The position numbers and the translations under genes are program-made. From Bacteroidota bacterium (GTDB lineage Bacteria > Bacteroidota > Bacteroidia > Chitinophagales > Chitinophagaceae), in the NCBI GenBank assembly GCA_023391895.1, contig JAEWAC010000238.1:1-36460 (forward strand): a stretch of 36,460 nt of DNA, read 5' to 3'. Within the stretch, counting starts at the first letter, position 1; each line of letters begins with the position of its first letter. This document shows positions 8,419 through 14,887 of this stretch, piece after piece. The notes under the pieces are model-generated. The model saw only the letters and a list, made by a program, of their open reading frames with translations. It made no database searches and was not told the DNA's origin.

Positions 8419-8511
8419 ATGATTACTACCCCTCACAGTATTGAACAATTCATTACCTGCTGGAAAGCCTCCGGAGCCTCCGAAGGGACCACCTACCAGC
8501 TACTATTTTAA
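8419..8511 (+). pseudogene. N-terminal relic of a MmeI-like DNA methyltransferase
   Basis: A 30-codon frame reads MITTPHSIEQFITCWKASG, then ASEGTTYQLLF, then a stop. The pattern FI-x-x-W-x-x-SG-x-(S/A)E-x-x-x-YQL-x-F is the well-conserved start of type IIL (MmeI-like) methyltransferase/restriction proteins (usual form ERANYQLFL). Nothing downstream continues the family: a YccF gene starts 36 bases later. I read it as the stump of a deleted restriction-modification or defence gene. The match is short, so confidence is moderate. Confidence 0.45.
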
Positions 8512-8546
8512 AAATTGAAAATTTATTTTATCAACTTATAGTGCTT

Positions 8547-8921
8547 ATGAACACGCTTGGTAATCTGATCTGGCTTTTATTTGGTGGATTATTTTCCGCA
8601 CTTGGTTATTTTGTTGGTGGCATTGTCCTTTGTCTTACGATCATCGGCATTCCTTTTGGGCTGCAATGCTTTAAGTTGGGAGTGCTGATGCTGTGGCCTT
8701 TTGGCAAAGAGGTAGTCAGTTCAACAACTTCCTCCGGCTGCCTGGCCCTTTGCTTCAATATTCTTTGGATCCTTTGTGGTGGCCTTTGGCTGGCGATAGG
8801 TCATATTGTTTTTGGATTACTACTTTTTATTACGATCATAGGCATCCCTTTTGGCCGCCAGCATTTCAAAATGGTGGAAGTGTCTTTAATGCCGTTTGGC
8901 AAAAAAGTAGTGGAATCATAA
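8547..8921 (+). CDS. YccF-domain inner-membrane protein
   Basis: About 124 residues made of two tandem copies of the YccF unit. Copy 1 has LIWLLFGGLFSALGYFVGG, LTIIGIPFGLQ and MLWPFGKEVV; copy 2 has ILWILCGGLWLAIGHIVFG, ITIIGIPFGRQ and LMPFGKKVV. Each unit has a re-entrant or membrane helix, IIGIPFG and a WPFGK motif, as in E. coli YccF. The function of the family is unknown. GTG 8541 is in frame, but ATG 8547 gives the usual MNTLGNLIWLL start. It sits alone in the element after the methyltransferase relic. Confidence 0.9.
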   Translation: MNTLGNLIWLLFGGLFSALGYFVGGIVLCLTIIGIPFGLQCFKLGVLMLWPFGKEVVSSTTSSGCLALCFNILWILCGGLWLAIGHIVFGLLLFITIIGIPFGRQHFKMVEVSLMPFGKKVVES

Positions 8922-9151
8922 ACTCACGGCAGATTATTTAATGCGAAGGAACAAGAGCCTGTACGCATATCGGCATACGTTAACCATCCGTAATGTACAA
9001 ACGGGCAAGAATGCACACATAATGGCGTAGCTGATGGAAATTAACCTACAAACAGATATTTAAAATCATTACCACAAAGAGAAGGTTACAGTTGCGTTGC
9101 CTGATCTTGCTTAATGGTACAAGTCATTATAAGGCATTACAGTGATTGGCT

Positions 9152-9745
9152 TTAAACGATAACCTTTGGCAATAAAATGTCACTATAAGCTTCTGCGGCC
9201 CTATGTACCTGTACGTTCCAGTCTTCGGCGGCAGCACCATTAGCCCCGTCCGAAATATATTTCAGGCACAGAAAAGGAATTTGCTCCTTCATGGCAATCA
9301 GAGCTAAAGCATATGCCTCCATATCGACAACGTTGTACGCCGTAACTGAATGGCTCATTTCAAAACTGTCGCCCGTCCCACAAACGCCTTCAGAAAGGCC
9401 CTCCAGTTTCAACCCATAGGAAAGGAGGGGCGGAATGCCGGAAAGCGGTGTTTCGTATAAAGCATAGCCCAGGCCTCTGACATCCATATCCCGCTGGACA
9501 AATTGGGTACAGCAAATGACTTCCCCCTGGCAAAAATGGTTGCTGCCTGCCGAGCCCATATTGACAATCAATTTGGGCCGATGAACAGCGATGGCCCGGG
9601 TCAGCTCATAGGCGGCATTTACCTTTCCGATCCCGGTAATCAGCTTGTTCCGGCCCTCAAAGGCCGTTCCTGCCTCTGATTCCAAAGCAAAAACAAACAA
9701 AGTGTCCTTCAAAGGGTAGGTGGTTTCTTGATCGATAATAATCAT
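9152..9745 (-). CDS. MTA/SAH nucleosidase-like (purine nucleoside phosphorylase superfamily)
   Basis: 197 residues. It shows an N-terminal strand LFVFALESEAG, then KLITGIGKVNAAYELT and IVNMGSAGS (the phosphorylase/nucleosidase glycine loop). VVDMEAYALA follows (the M-E ribose-binding motif of MTAN enzymes, usually VEMEGAA), then LKYISDGAN with the catalytic Asp position (usually AISDxA). The length is shorter than bacterial MtnN (about 230), with a compact middle. The expected reaction is N-glycosidic cleavage of a purine nucleoside or nucleotide derivative; the substrate is not certain. Housekeeping salvage is one reading. Because it is cargo of an element, action on phage or signal nucleotides is another, purely inferred. 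Confidence 0.8.
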   Translation of the reverse strand: MIIIDQETTYPLKDTLFVFALESEAGTAFEGRNKLITGIGKVNAAYELTRAIAVHRPKLIVNMGSAGSNHFCQGEVICCTQFVQRDMDVRGLGYALYETPLSGIPPLLSYGLKLEGLSEGVCGTGDSFEMSHSVTAYNVVDMEAYALALIAMKEQIPFLCLKYISDGANGAAAEDWNVQVHRAAEAYSDILLPKVIV

Positions 9746-10018
9746 TAGGTTTTTTAATTCTTCGGTTCAACGCTATGGCGGAATGGCCGGTATTTTTCTC
9801 CCGTTGCCACCCGCTTTCAAAAAAGAAAGCAAAACTAAAGCAAACAGGGCTATTGCAAGCTTGTCTCGTGCTTTTCCAGTCGGGATCGATCCTATTTCTG
9901 CTGAATAATATACAGGCCTTTGTGTTCAGTTGTGCGGGATAGTTTTGAAGTTGTATGCTAGAAATATTGGCAAATGTATTGCTAATAATTTTAGTTTTAC
10001 AGCACTAACTACCCCATT

Positions 10019-10996
10019 ATGTCCAAACAAACACGTACCATAGCGCACTATGACATGGACGCTTTTTTCGTCAATGTCGAGTGTCTTAAAAACCCAAAGT
10101 TAAAGGGCAGGCCTTTACTGGTGGGCGGCCAGTCCGATAGGGCTGTTGTGGCTGCATGCAGTTACGAAGGACGCCGGTTCGGCATCCGTTCCGCCATGCC
10201 TATGAAACTTGCCCGACGGTTGTGTCCGCAAGCTACTGTTATCAGTGGCGATATGGAATCCTACAGCAAATATTCCCGCATCGTTACCGATATTATCAAG
10301 GAATCGGTTCCGCAGTTTGAAAAAGCCAGCATCGATGAATTCTACGTGGATCTTACCGGCATGGTTAAATTCTTTGGCTGTAAACAATACAGCCAGGAAC
10401 TGCGTAAGAAAATCACGCGTGAAACCGGCCTTCCGATCTCTAACGGCATGGCCGTCAACAAGCTGGTAAGCAAGGTAGCGACCGATGAAGCCAAACCCAA
10501 CGGGCAGCTGCAAATCCCTTTTGGCCAGGAGAAAAGTTTCCTCGCACCTCTGCCAGTCGAAAAGCTGCCCATGGTAGGATAGAAAACCTCCGAACTACTC
10601 CGGCAGATGGGGGTACGCACCGTGCAAACATTAAGCGAGATCCCGGTGGAGCTAATGGAAAACCTAATGGGTAAGAATGGCACGGAGTTATGGCGCAGGG
10701 CCAATGGCATCGATGATACACCGGTGGTTCCTTACCAAGAACAAAAGAGCATCTCGACCGAAAACACTTTTGAAAGCGATACCATCGACATCACCTATAT
10801 GCAGGCACAGCTGGTGAAGATGACCGAGAAGATCGGCTTTGAACTGCGGAACCAAAACAAACTGGCGGGTTGTGTCAGTGTCAAACTGCGGTATGCTGAT
10901 TTTAACACCGTGAGCAAACAAAGTATGATCGCTTACACAGCAGCTGATCATGTACTACTGAAAAAGGTAAAGGAACTGTTCCAAAAAATATCTTAG
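10019..10996 (+). pseudogene. dinB: DNA polymerase IV (DinB, Y family), interrupted and truncated
   Basis: The first frame (187 codons) has the Y-family palm motifs YDMDAFFVNVE (metal ligands D12, D14 region), SYEGRRFGIRSAMP and KASIDEFYVDLTG (D106, E107). An in-frame TAG at 10580 replaces the Glu or Lys of the usual VGEKT/VGKKT helix-hairpin-helix. The same frame continues perfectly with KTSELLRQMGVRTVQTL, WRRANGIDDTPV, and a little-finger domain ending at ELFQKIS. The usual C-terminal RLVGVR-type end and clamp-binding motif are missing. The gene is therefore broken by one nonsense change and probably cut at the 3' end. The N-terminal product alone has the catalytic carboxylates but no little finger, so activity is unlikely. 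Confidence 0.92.
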
Positions 10997-11160
10997 CCAC
11001 AGCATCAGGAGTTCCTGAAAGTTATCAGGATGCCAACCGGGTCTCAGACTAACGGTGGAGTAGCATGCGGGTCAGAAGGGCCAAAAGTTTGAAAAGCCTA
11101 TACACTCCTTCATTTCCCTTTTACACCTGTTGCTGTGAACTAAAAAACAAAACACAGCAT

Positions 11161-11397
11161 ATGTCTGACAACACTAACTATTTTGAAAAAAGAGCCAGGG
11201 ACCTCGAACTGCTGCAGCAGTTTTTAACCCAAGAATCCCAAAACCTGTCCCAGTTCCTGCACTGCAAGGCGTTGGTGGAACGTTATCCCTTGGAAACCTT
11301 CATGATCATCCGGGAGTTGGATAGCCCCTACAAAGACCGGTTACTCACCGTGGTACTGCCGGGCCTTTTTGGTAATGCACCCGTTATCAACAATTAA
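11161..11397 (+). CDS. Small unknown element protein (78 residues)
   Basis: ATG 11161 opens MSDNTNYFEKRARDLELLQQ, followed by FLTQESQNLSQFLHCKALVE and MIIRELDSPYKDRLLTVVLP. The frame is open further upstream (11065), but that part has poor coding character and the ATG follows an A-rich leader. It is soluble, helical and acidic, with no family I recognise. It heads a close run of short genes that ends in a holin-like protein and an endolysin, so a phage accessory role is possible. Confidence 0.5.
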   Translation: MSDNTNYFEKRARDLELLQQFLTQESQNLSQFLHCKALVERYPLETFMIIRELDSPYKDRLLTVVLPGLFGNAPVINN

Positions 11398-11415
11398 CCA
11401 GTTTGTTCCCTACCC

Positions 11416-11634
11416 ATTAAGCATCCTTTTATAAAAGCATTTCTGGACCATGTTTTCCGGATCCTCGTTCATCAAATCAGCCAGTTAGACCAAACCATTG
11501 AGGACGTCGAAGAAGGGGGACTGGGCTTTGCCCTGCACATTGCTGGTCAGGGCGCACCCATCCGCCAAGAGTGGCGGATGGCGATCTTGGACCGGCTGAA
11601 CCAGCTCAAGAACGAAAAGGAATTCTGGCCGTAA
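11416..11634 (+). CDS. Small unknown protein lacking a normal start codon
   Basis: An open frame of 73 codons reads (ATT)KHPFIKAFLDHVFRILVHQ, then DQTIEDVEEGGLGFALHIAG and RMAILDRLNQLKNEKEFWP. No ATG, GTG or TTG is available before the conserved-looking body. The codon ATT at 11416 sits where ATG would be expected, 18 bases after the previous stop, so either ATT is used or the start has mutated. The frame and spacing fit the phage-like cassette. Function unknown. Confidence 0.4.
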   Translation: MKHPFIKAFLDHVFRILVHQISQLDQTIEDVEEGGLGFALHIAGQGAPIRQEWRMAILDRLNQLKNEKEFWP

Positions 11635-11669
11635 GACAGGTGGCCCAGCGCAGAGCCTGACTGGACAGC

Positions 11670-11885
11670 TTGCAGCTGTTTGATACCGTTTCCTTCCGTA
11701 TAGCGGAAATGAAAACGGGCCTGTTCAAAAGGGAAACCGTCATCCAGACTATCCATTCCAACCCTTATTACACCAGCCTGGGCACCCAATCCATCACCCA
11801 TCAAAAGAAGCCATCTGCTTGGCACCGCTGGATCAAACCAGCCTTGTTCTTTGGCGCCGGTGTGCTAATAAAATCCAAGCTATGA
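11670..11885 (+). CDS. Small unknown protein with C-terminal hydrophobic segment
   Basis: The frame opens at TTG 11670 (71 codons) or ATG 11709. It encodes FDTVSFRIAEMKTGLFKRE, IHSNPYYTSLGTQSITHQ and a terminal WIKPALFFGAGVLIKSKL, which looks like a single membrane anchor. The stop overlaps the next start (ATGA at 11882), so it is probably coupled to the holin-like gene. No family is recognised; a lysis-accessory (spanin- or anti-holin-like) role is only positional inference. Confidence 0.45.
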   Translation: MQLFDTVSFRIAEMKTGLFKRETVIQTIHSNPYYTSLGTQSITHQKKPSAWHRWIKPALFFGAGVLIKSKL

Positions 11886-12142
11886 AACTAACCCAAAACA
11901 TCCTGAAAGGCTACCTGACCACCCTGGTCGGCGTGGCGACGGTAGTGGTGACCCTGGTCGTGGTTTTCCGGGGCACAATGGAGTTCGTGTGGAACGGTGT
12001 GGCAGGCCTCTGCATCGGCACCGCGCTTATCCTGGCACCCCAGACCATTGAAAAAATCTTTATGAAAATACTGGAAAAAGTGGGCGTAAGCAGTTCCCAA
12101 TGCTCTCCCGCAGTGAAACCCGAAAATCCAGACCAACCATGA
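11882..12142 (+). CDS. Holin-like two-helix membrane protein
   Basis: From ATG 11882 the product is 86 residues: MKLTQNILKGYLTTLVGVAT, a first hydrophobic helix about 10-28, FRGTMEFVWNG as a short turn, and a second helix about 36-53 (GLCIGTALILAP). A charged C tail (KPENPDQP) completes it. Two membrane spans, small size, a charged tail and a direct 4-base ATGA overlap with a lysozyme gene are the classic holin arrangement. The frame is open from 11819, but the ATG at 11882 overlaps the previous stop and gives the better start. The sequence family itself is not recognised. Confidence 0.65.
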   Translation: MKLTQNILKGYLTTLVGVATVVVTLVVVFRGTMEFVWNGVAGLCIGTALILAPQTIEKIFMKILEKVGVSSSQCSPAVKPENPDQP

Positions 12143-12544
12143 AACCATCCCCCAACTGTTACAAGACCATCAAACAATTTGAAGGCTGCCGGCTAAGCAG
12201 CTATAAATGTAGTGCAGGAAAAGATACGATAGGCTAGGGAATACCTTCTACGAAGACGGTACCCCGGTCAAGCCCGGTGACAAGATCACCCAGGCGAGGG
12301 CCGAGACCCTGCTGGTAGTCCTGATGGACCAGTTTGCCGAAAAAGTAGACAAGCTGACCACCGATAAGGTGACCCAGAATATGTTCGACGCCCTGGTGTC
12401 GTTTGCCTACAATGTAGGTATGGGCAACTATGCCAAGAGCATGCTCCTGAAAAAGGTGAACGCCAACCCAAAGATCCTTCCATTGCAACGGAGTTTGCCA
12501 TGTGGGACAAAGCCGCCAGCAAGATGTTATCTGATAATGCATAA
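12139..12544 (+). pseudogene. GH24 phage lysozyme (endolysin), frameshifted
   Basis: The ATG overlaps the holin-like stop. The N terminus reads TIKQFEGCRLSSYKCSAG and KDTIG, carrying the R-type lysozyme triad E15-x8-C24-x5-T30. A one-base deletion after GGCTA (about 12236) breaks the YGNTF motif. In the shifted frame the protein continues YEDGTPVKPGDKITQARAE and NMFDALVSFAYNVGMGNYAK (the FDALVSFAYNVG motif). A second one-base loss near 12473 is needed to read DPSIATEFAMWDKA. The end is also short, lacking the usual GLxxRR tail. It would hydrolyse peptidoglycan if intact; here it is dead. Confidence 0.9.
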
Positions 12545-12740
12545 TCTTGAATGAAAAATCTATCAAGGGAGAGAAAACATTGATTACCTATGTTTGATTA
12601 CACCGGAAGCTAAATATTTTCAATTTCATACTTAGCTTATGTAAAGTAAATTATCCCCTCTGCATATATTACTTTTTGAATAGTTACAAAAATTTTGAAA
12701 CGTAAACCTCTTTTTAAGATATTTGCCCTGATAAATTGAT

Positions 12741-12762
12741 TTTGGGTCGCATTTGGGTCGCA
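12741..12762 (+). repeat. Right doubled GGGTCGC repeat, candidate integrase arm site
   Basis: Two copies of TTGGGTCGCA in direct orientation, same spacing and orientation as at 3098-3120, and 40 bp before the attR core. The shared ten-base units at both ends, with different surrounding sequence, support a recombinase binding role. Confidence 0.6.
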
Positions 12763-12801
12763 GATTTAATATCAAAGCAAAAAAAGTAGCTGAAAAGCTT
12801 A

Positions 12802-12849
12802 CTCGGGATGTAGCGCAGCCCGGTAGCGCGCTTCGTTCGGGACGAAGAG
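12802..12849 (+). repeat. attR: 5' part of the rebuilt tRNA-Pro(CGG)
   Basis: Second copy of the 48-bp direct repeat. Here it continues into the 3' half of the tRNA (GCCGCTGGTTCGAATCC), so the element supplies the 5' half and the chromosome the 3' half. Confidence 0.93.
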
Positions 12850-12877
12850 GCCGCTGGTTCGAATCCAGTCATCCCGA
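12804..12877 (+). tRNA. tRNA-Pro (anticodon CGG), rebuilt at attR
   Basis: Complete cloverleaf: acceptor CGGGATG/CATCCCG plus A, anticodon stem CTTCG/CGAAG, loop TTCGGGA giving CGG, and T arm GCTGG/CCAGT. The 5' half up to 12849 is the element's copy and everything upstream is element DNA, so the gene now depends on a promoter carried by the element. Confidence 0.96.
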
Positions 12878-12885
12878 CCCTCCCA

Positions 12886-12916
12886 GCCCTGGTTTTCAAA
12901 ACCAGGGCTTTTTTTT
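12886..12916 (+). terminator. Rho-independent terminator of tRNA-Pro(CGG)
   Basis: GCCCTGGTT and AACCAGGGC form a nine-pair stem with loop TTCAA, followed by eight T residues, 8 bases after the tRNA. Confidence 0.92.
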
Positions 12917-13090
12917 CTAATAAACGCAGCCATTTTAGAAGGAACCTGTTCAAAAATGACACATTCTGTGTGCATCGGTTACAGCTTTAAAAGCAGGTAA
13001 AGCAGTGCCTTGGAGATAATTCAGGACAACAAGTTGGGAGCATGAATAAAAAAACTGCTCAAAAGCTTTTTTATTTGAAACGAATCATTT

Positions 13091-13116
13091 TATATTTGTC
13101 TACCAATTTAGTAGAC
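13091..13116 (+). promoter_or_regulatory. Promoter -7 box with overlapping inverted repeat
   Basis: TATATTTG (13091-13098) matches the Bacteroidota -7 box TAnnTTTG. Its last base begins the inverted repeat GTCTAC-CAATTTA-GTAGAC (13098-13116), so a repressor or activator bound there would cover the transcription start. A further short stem, GAGTAG/CTACTC, lies at 13143-13169, before the short peptide gene at 13197. This looks like a regulated leader region; the regulator is not known from the window. Confidence 0.55.
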
Positions 13117-13196
13117 TATTGGAGTTTGCAACTGAAAGGGAAGAGTAGGATTAACCGCCGGCACTACTCCTGTACATAACCTTTTAAAAGAATACT

Positions 13197-13289
13197 ATGA
13201 TGCAACATAACAAATGCCTGACCCAGGCCATCAAGGCGGTGCGGTTTTCTTTTCGTTCTTCCGTGAACTTTTGCTGTTGTTCTTGCTGA
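13197..13289 (+). CDS. Putative Cys-rich leader peptide (30 residues)
   Basis: ATG ATG at 13197-13202 opens a 30-codon frame beginning MMQHNKCLTQAIKAV and ending RFSFRSSVNFCCCSC followed by TGA. Five of 30 residues are Cys, four of them among the last five codons, right before the stop. A run of codons for one scarce amino acid at the end of a very short frame is the hallmark of leader peptides that sense charged tRNA by ribosome stalling. It lies 98 bases behind a clear -7 box and inverted repeat. No sulfur or methionine gene follows, so its target is unknown; the next gene (13529) is unrecognised. A tRNA-Cys gene lies 0.9 kb downstream. Confidence 0.5.
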   Translation: MMQHNKCLTQAIKAVRFSFRSSVNFCCCSC

Positions 13290-13528
13290 AATTTTCCTGC
13301 TTGCTATTGAAGTAAAATAAATGGCGTGGCGATACGAGGTGCCACCTGTGCACTATGACCCTGGTAGGTGTTTCCTGGTCAACAGGCTGGCAGCTGCCAG
13401 GAGTCGGCGGTTGACTCTGGTGCTGGTTGCTGACTGTTGAGCAGGAAATAATAATGCAGCACACCATTGTGCGCCAACCGTTTTCCTCAAAGTAAACCGT
13501 AAAAGCTTATCCATTAAACCGGGAACAT

Positions 13529-13810
13529 ATGAAACGGTATGTGATTGATAGTGTAGAAAGTATTCAGGAATTTTTTACCGACCTGCACCTGAGGACCAGG
13601 CAGGCCGTTGCTGCGGAAGTGGATTTGTCAGAGTTGACAGACGATCGAGGTAGCACCATTTTTTCTAAAATAGAAGCGGATTACCTGGATAATATCCTGC
13701 TGGACTGCTTTGTTTATTGCCTGGATCATCATTTGGACTTGGATGAAATAGTAGAAGTGGTACAACAACAGTTATGTTTTGAAAATTCCATCTTTAACTT
13801 ATGTTTATAA
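13529..13810 (+). CDS. Unknown small acidic protein (93 residues)
   Basis: ATG 13529 starts MKRYVIDSVESIQEFFTDLH, with VAAEVDLSELTDDRGSTIF, DYLDNILLDCFVYCLDHH and LDLDEIVEVVQQQL. It is acidic, helical and soluble, with no signal peptide or family I recognise. Codon use looks typical of the chromosome and the stop is clean. It follows the Cys-rich leader by 240 bases, but a functional link is only positional. Confidence 0.55.
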   Translation: MKRYVIDSVESIQEFFTDLHLRTRQAVAAEVDLSELTDDRGSTIFSKIEADYLDNILLDCFVYCLDHHLDLDEIVEVVQQQLCFENSIFNLCL

Positions 13811-13906
13811 TGAACAACCTGTTGAGCCGGCACCTACGTCTTTCAATCCATAAAGCATATAGCTAACTTTATAATACTCGTATTAATCATCCAGCCTCTA
13901 TATAAT

Positions 13907-14209
13907 ATGCGGCAAACAATATTAATGTTGATTTTGACCTTTTTTGCTTCGTTCCAGCAACGGGTATCTTCTCCTGTAATTTTGGAAGGCGTTGTGTTAG
14001 AGGATGCCACGCTTAAACCAGTAGCCAATGCCTATGTTTATGCGGTTAAAGGAGAAGAGGAAGCCCTCACTGATAAACATGGCTTTTTCACTATTAAAAC
14101 CTGGCAGTCCTTACCGGTGACGCTAACCGTGCAACATCAATCCAGAATAAAAAAAGTAGCGGTATCGGCGCCTGCTAAAAAGTTGCAGATCGTATTGAAT
14201 CAAAAATAA
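13907..14209 (+). CDS. Small secreted carboxypeptidase-regulatory-like (CarboxypepD_reg) protein
   Basis: 100 residues. A signal peptide (MRQTILMLILTFFASFQQ) is followed by one beta-sandwich unit: VILEGVVLEDATLKPVANA, YVYAVKGEEEALTDKHGFF, TIKTWQSLPVTLTVQHQ. The V-x-G-x-V-x-x, P-V-A-N-A-x-V and T-D-x-x-G-x-F/T-I landmarks are those of the CarboxypepD_reg/DUF4480 fold that usually opens TonB-dependent receptors. Here it stands alone, so it is either a free-standing periplasmic domain or a cut relic. The tRNA-Cys gene follows 13 bases later on the same strand. Confidence 0.7.
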   Translation: MRQTILMLILTFFASFQQRVSSPVILEGVVLEDATLKPVANAYVYAVKGEEEALTDKHGFFTIKTWQSLPVTLTVQHQSRIKKVAVSAPAKKLQIVLNQK

Positions 14210-14222
14210 AAAGAACGCTATC

Positions 14223-14293
14223 TATCACGTGGCTGAGTGGAGAGGCAGAGGCCTGCAAAGCCTTTTACGATGGTTCGAATCCGTCCGTGATGG
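14223..14293 (+). tRNA. tRNA-Cys (anticodon GCA)
   Basis: Acceptor TATCACG pairs with CGTGATG (one T-G), the short three-pair D stem is GCT/GGC, and the anticodon stem GAGGC/GCCTT encloses loop CTGCAAA with GCA at 34-36. The T arm is GATGG-TTCGAAT-CCGTC. The layout matches other Bacteroidota tRNA-Cys genes. CCA is not encoded. Confidence 0.88.
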
Positions 14294-14323
14294 CAGGTAA
14301 TTTTTGGCAAGCAATCGTTAACG

Positions 14324-14357
14324 GGGTGGTATGTCTATACCGCCCTTTTGTTTTTTT
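14324..14357 (+). terminator. Rho-independent terminator after tRNA-Cys
   Basis: GGGTGGTAT pairs with ATACCGCCC (one T-G) around loop GTCT, followed by TTTTGTTTTTTT. Confidence 0.88.
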
Positions 14358-14887
14358 CCTGCTTCCGGCAACTCTTTGTTTCAATGGTAGCAAACTGATG
14401 CAGCGGTACTGTATTGTCTTCAGAATTGCTTGCTGTTCTATCTAAACTTCATGAATCCAAAATACATTTGTTTTACGCCGATGTGCAAACATTTTTTGCA
14501 ATCATATACTGGTAAAAATGAAAACGGCTGCTTTACATAAATAAGCTGTTGGTAAGCGTCAGATGCAGGGGAATCCGGATCCCACATTTCAAGTTTTGTC
14601 AGGTAAGCAATTCAATAACCAGGTTCTATTATTAAAAAAGCTGTTTTAGAAACCATACGTTTTTTAATGGCTAGCCACCTTTACTCATGGTGAGGGGTTC
14701 AAAACGATTCACTTCTGAAATGCATGAATGGAAAACCGGAAGGCAAATTTTTGGGACCTAAAAGTTTTTGCTCACCTTCGCAATAAGGTGTAATATAATT
14801 TAAACCATCCAAGCCATTTCATTATACCATTAGTTTAAATATTTGGGCAAATAGTCAAGCGCTTCCTCAATTTTTATCTTAATCACC
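14358..14887. other. 530-bp intergenic region, no gene seen
   Basis: No frame with convincing coding character on either strand and no RNA gene recognised. The end (AAATATTTG, near 14840) differs by one base from a TAnnTTTG -7 box and may drive the methyltransferase gene at 14888. Confidence 0.4.

Larger units (their letters stand above)
2959..12849 (+). mobile_element. Integrative element in tRNA-Pro(CGG), about 9.8 kb
   Basis: A perfect 48-bp direct repeat (2959-3006 and 12802-12849) made of the 5' part of tRNA-Pro(CGG), through the anticodon stem-loop, bounds the region. A tyrosine integrase lies just inside the left repeat, and doubled GGGTCGC motifs lie inside both ends. The cargo is accessory: histidine kinase, response regulator, YccF protein, nucleosidase-like enzyme, DinB remnant, holin-like protein and endolysin remnant. 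No capsid, portal, terminase or conjugation genes are visible. It therefore looks like a decayed prophage-related or integrative element. Several cargo genes carry frameshifts or nonsense codons, while the integrase and ends look intact. Confidence 0.9.

Noticed and set aside
10115..10951. Several minus-strand frames opposite dinB
   Set aside because: dinB is clear on the plus strand even with its stop codon; these are antisense shadows.
13086..13200. A known riboswitch (SAM or cobalamin type) before the leader peptide
   Set aside because: No match to the conserved core I know for these classes; described only as promoter, inverted repeat and stem.
13231..13467. 78-codon minus-strand frame opposite the Cys-rich leader
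   Set aside because: Composition (Ser/Pro/Gln rich) and lack of start signal fit a shadow; the plus-strand leader has the promoter.
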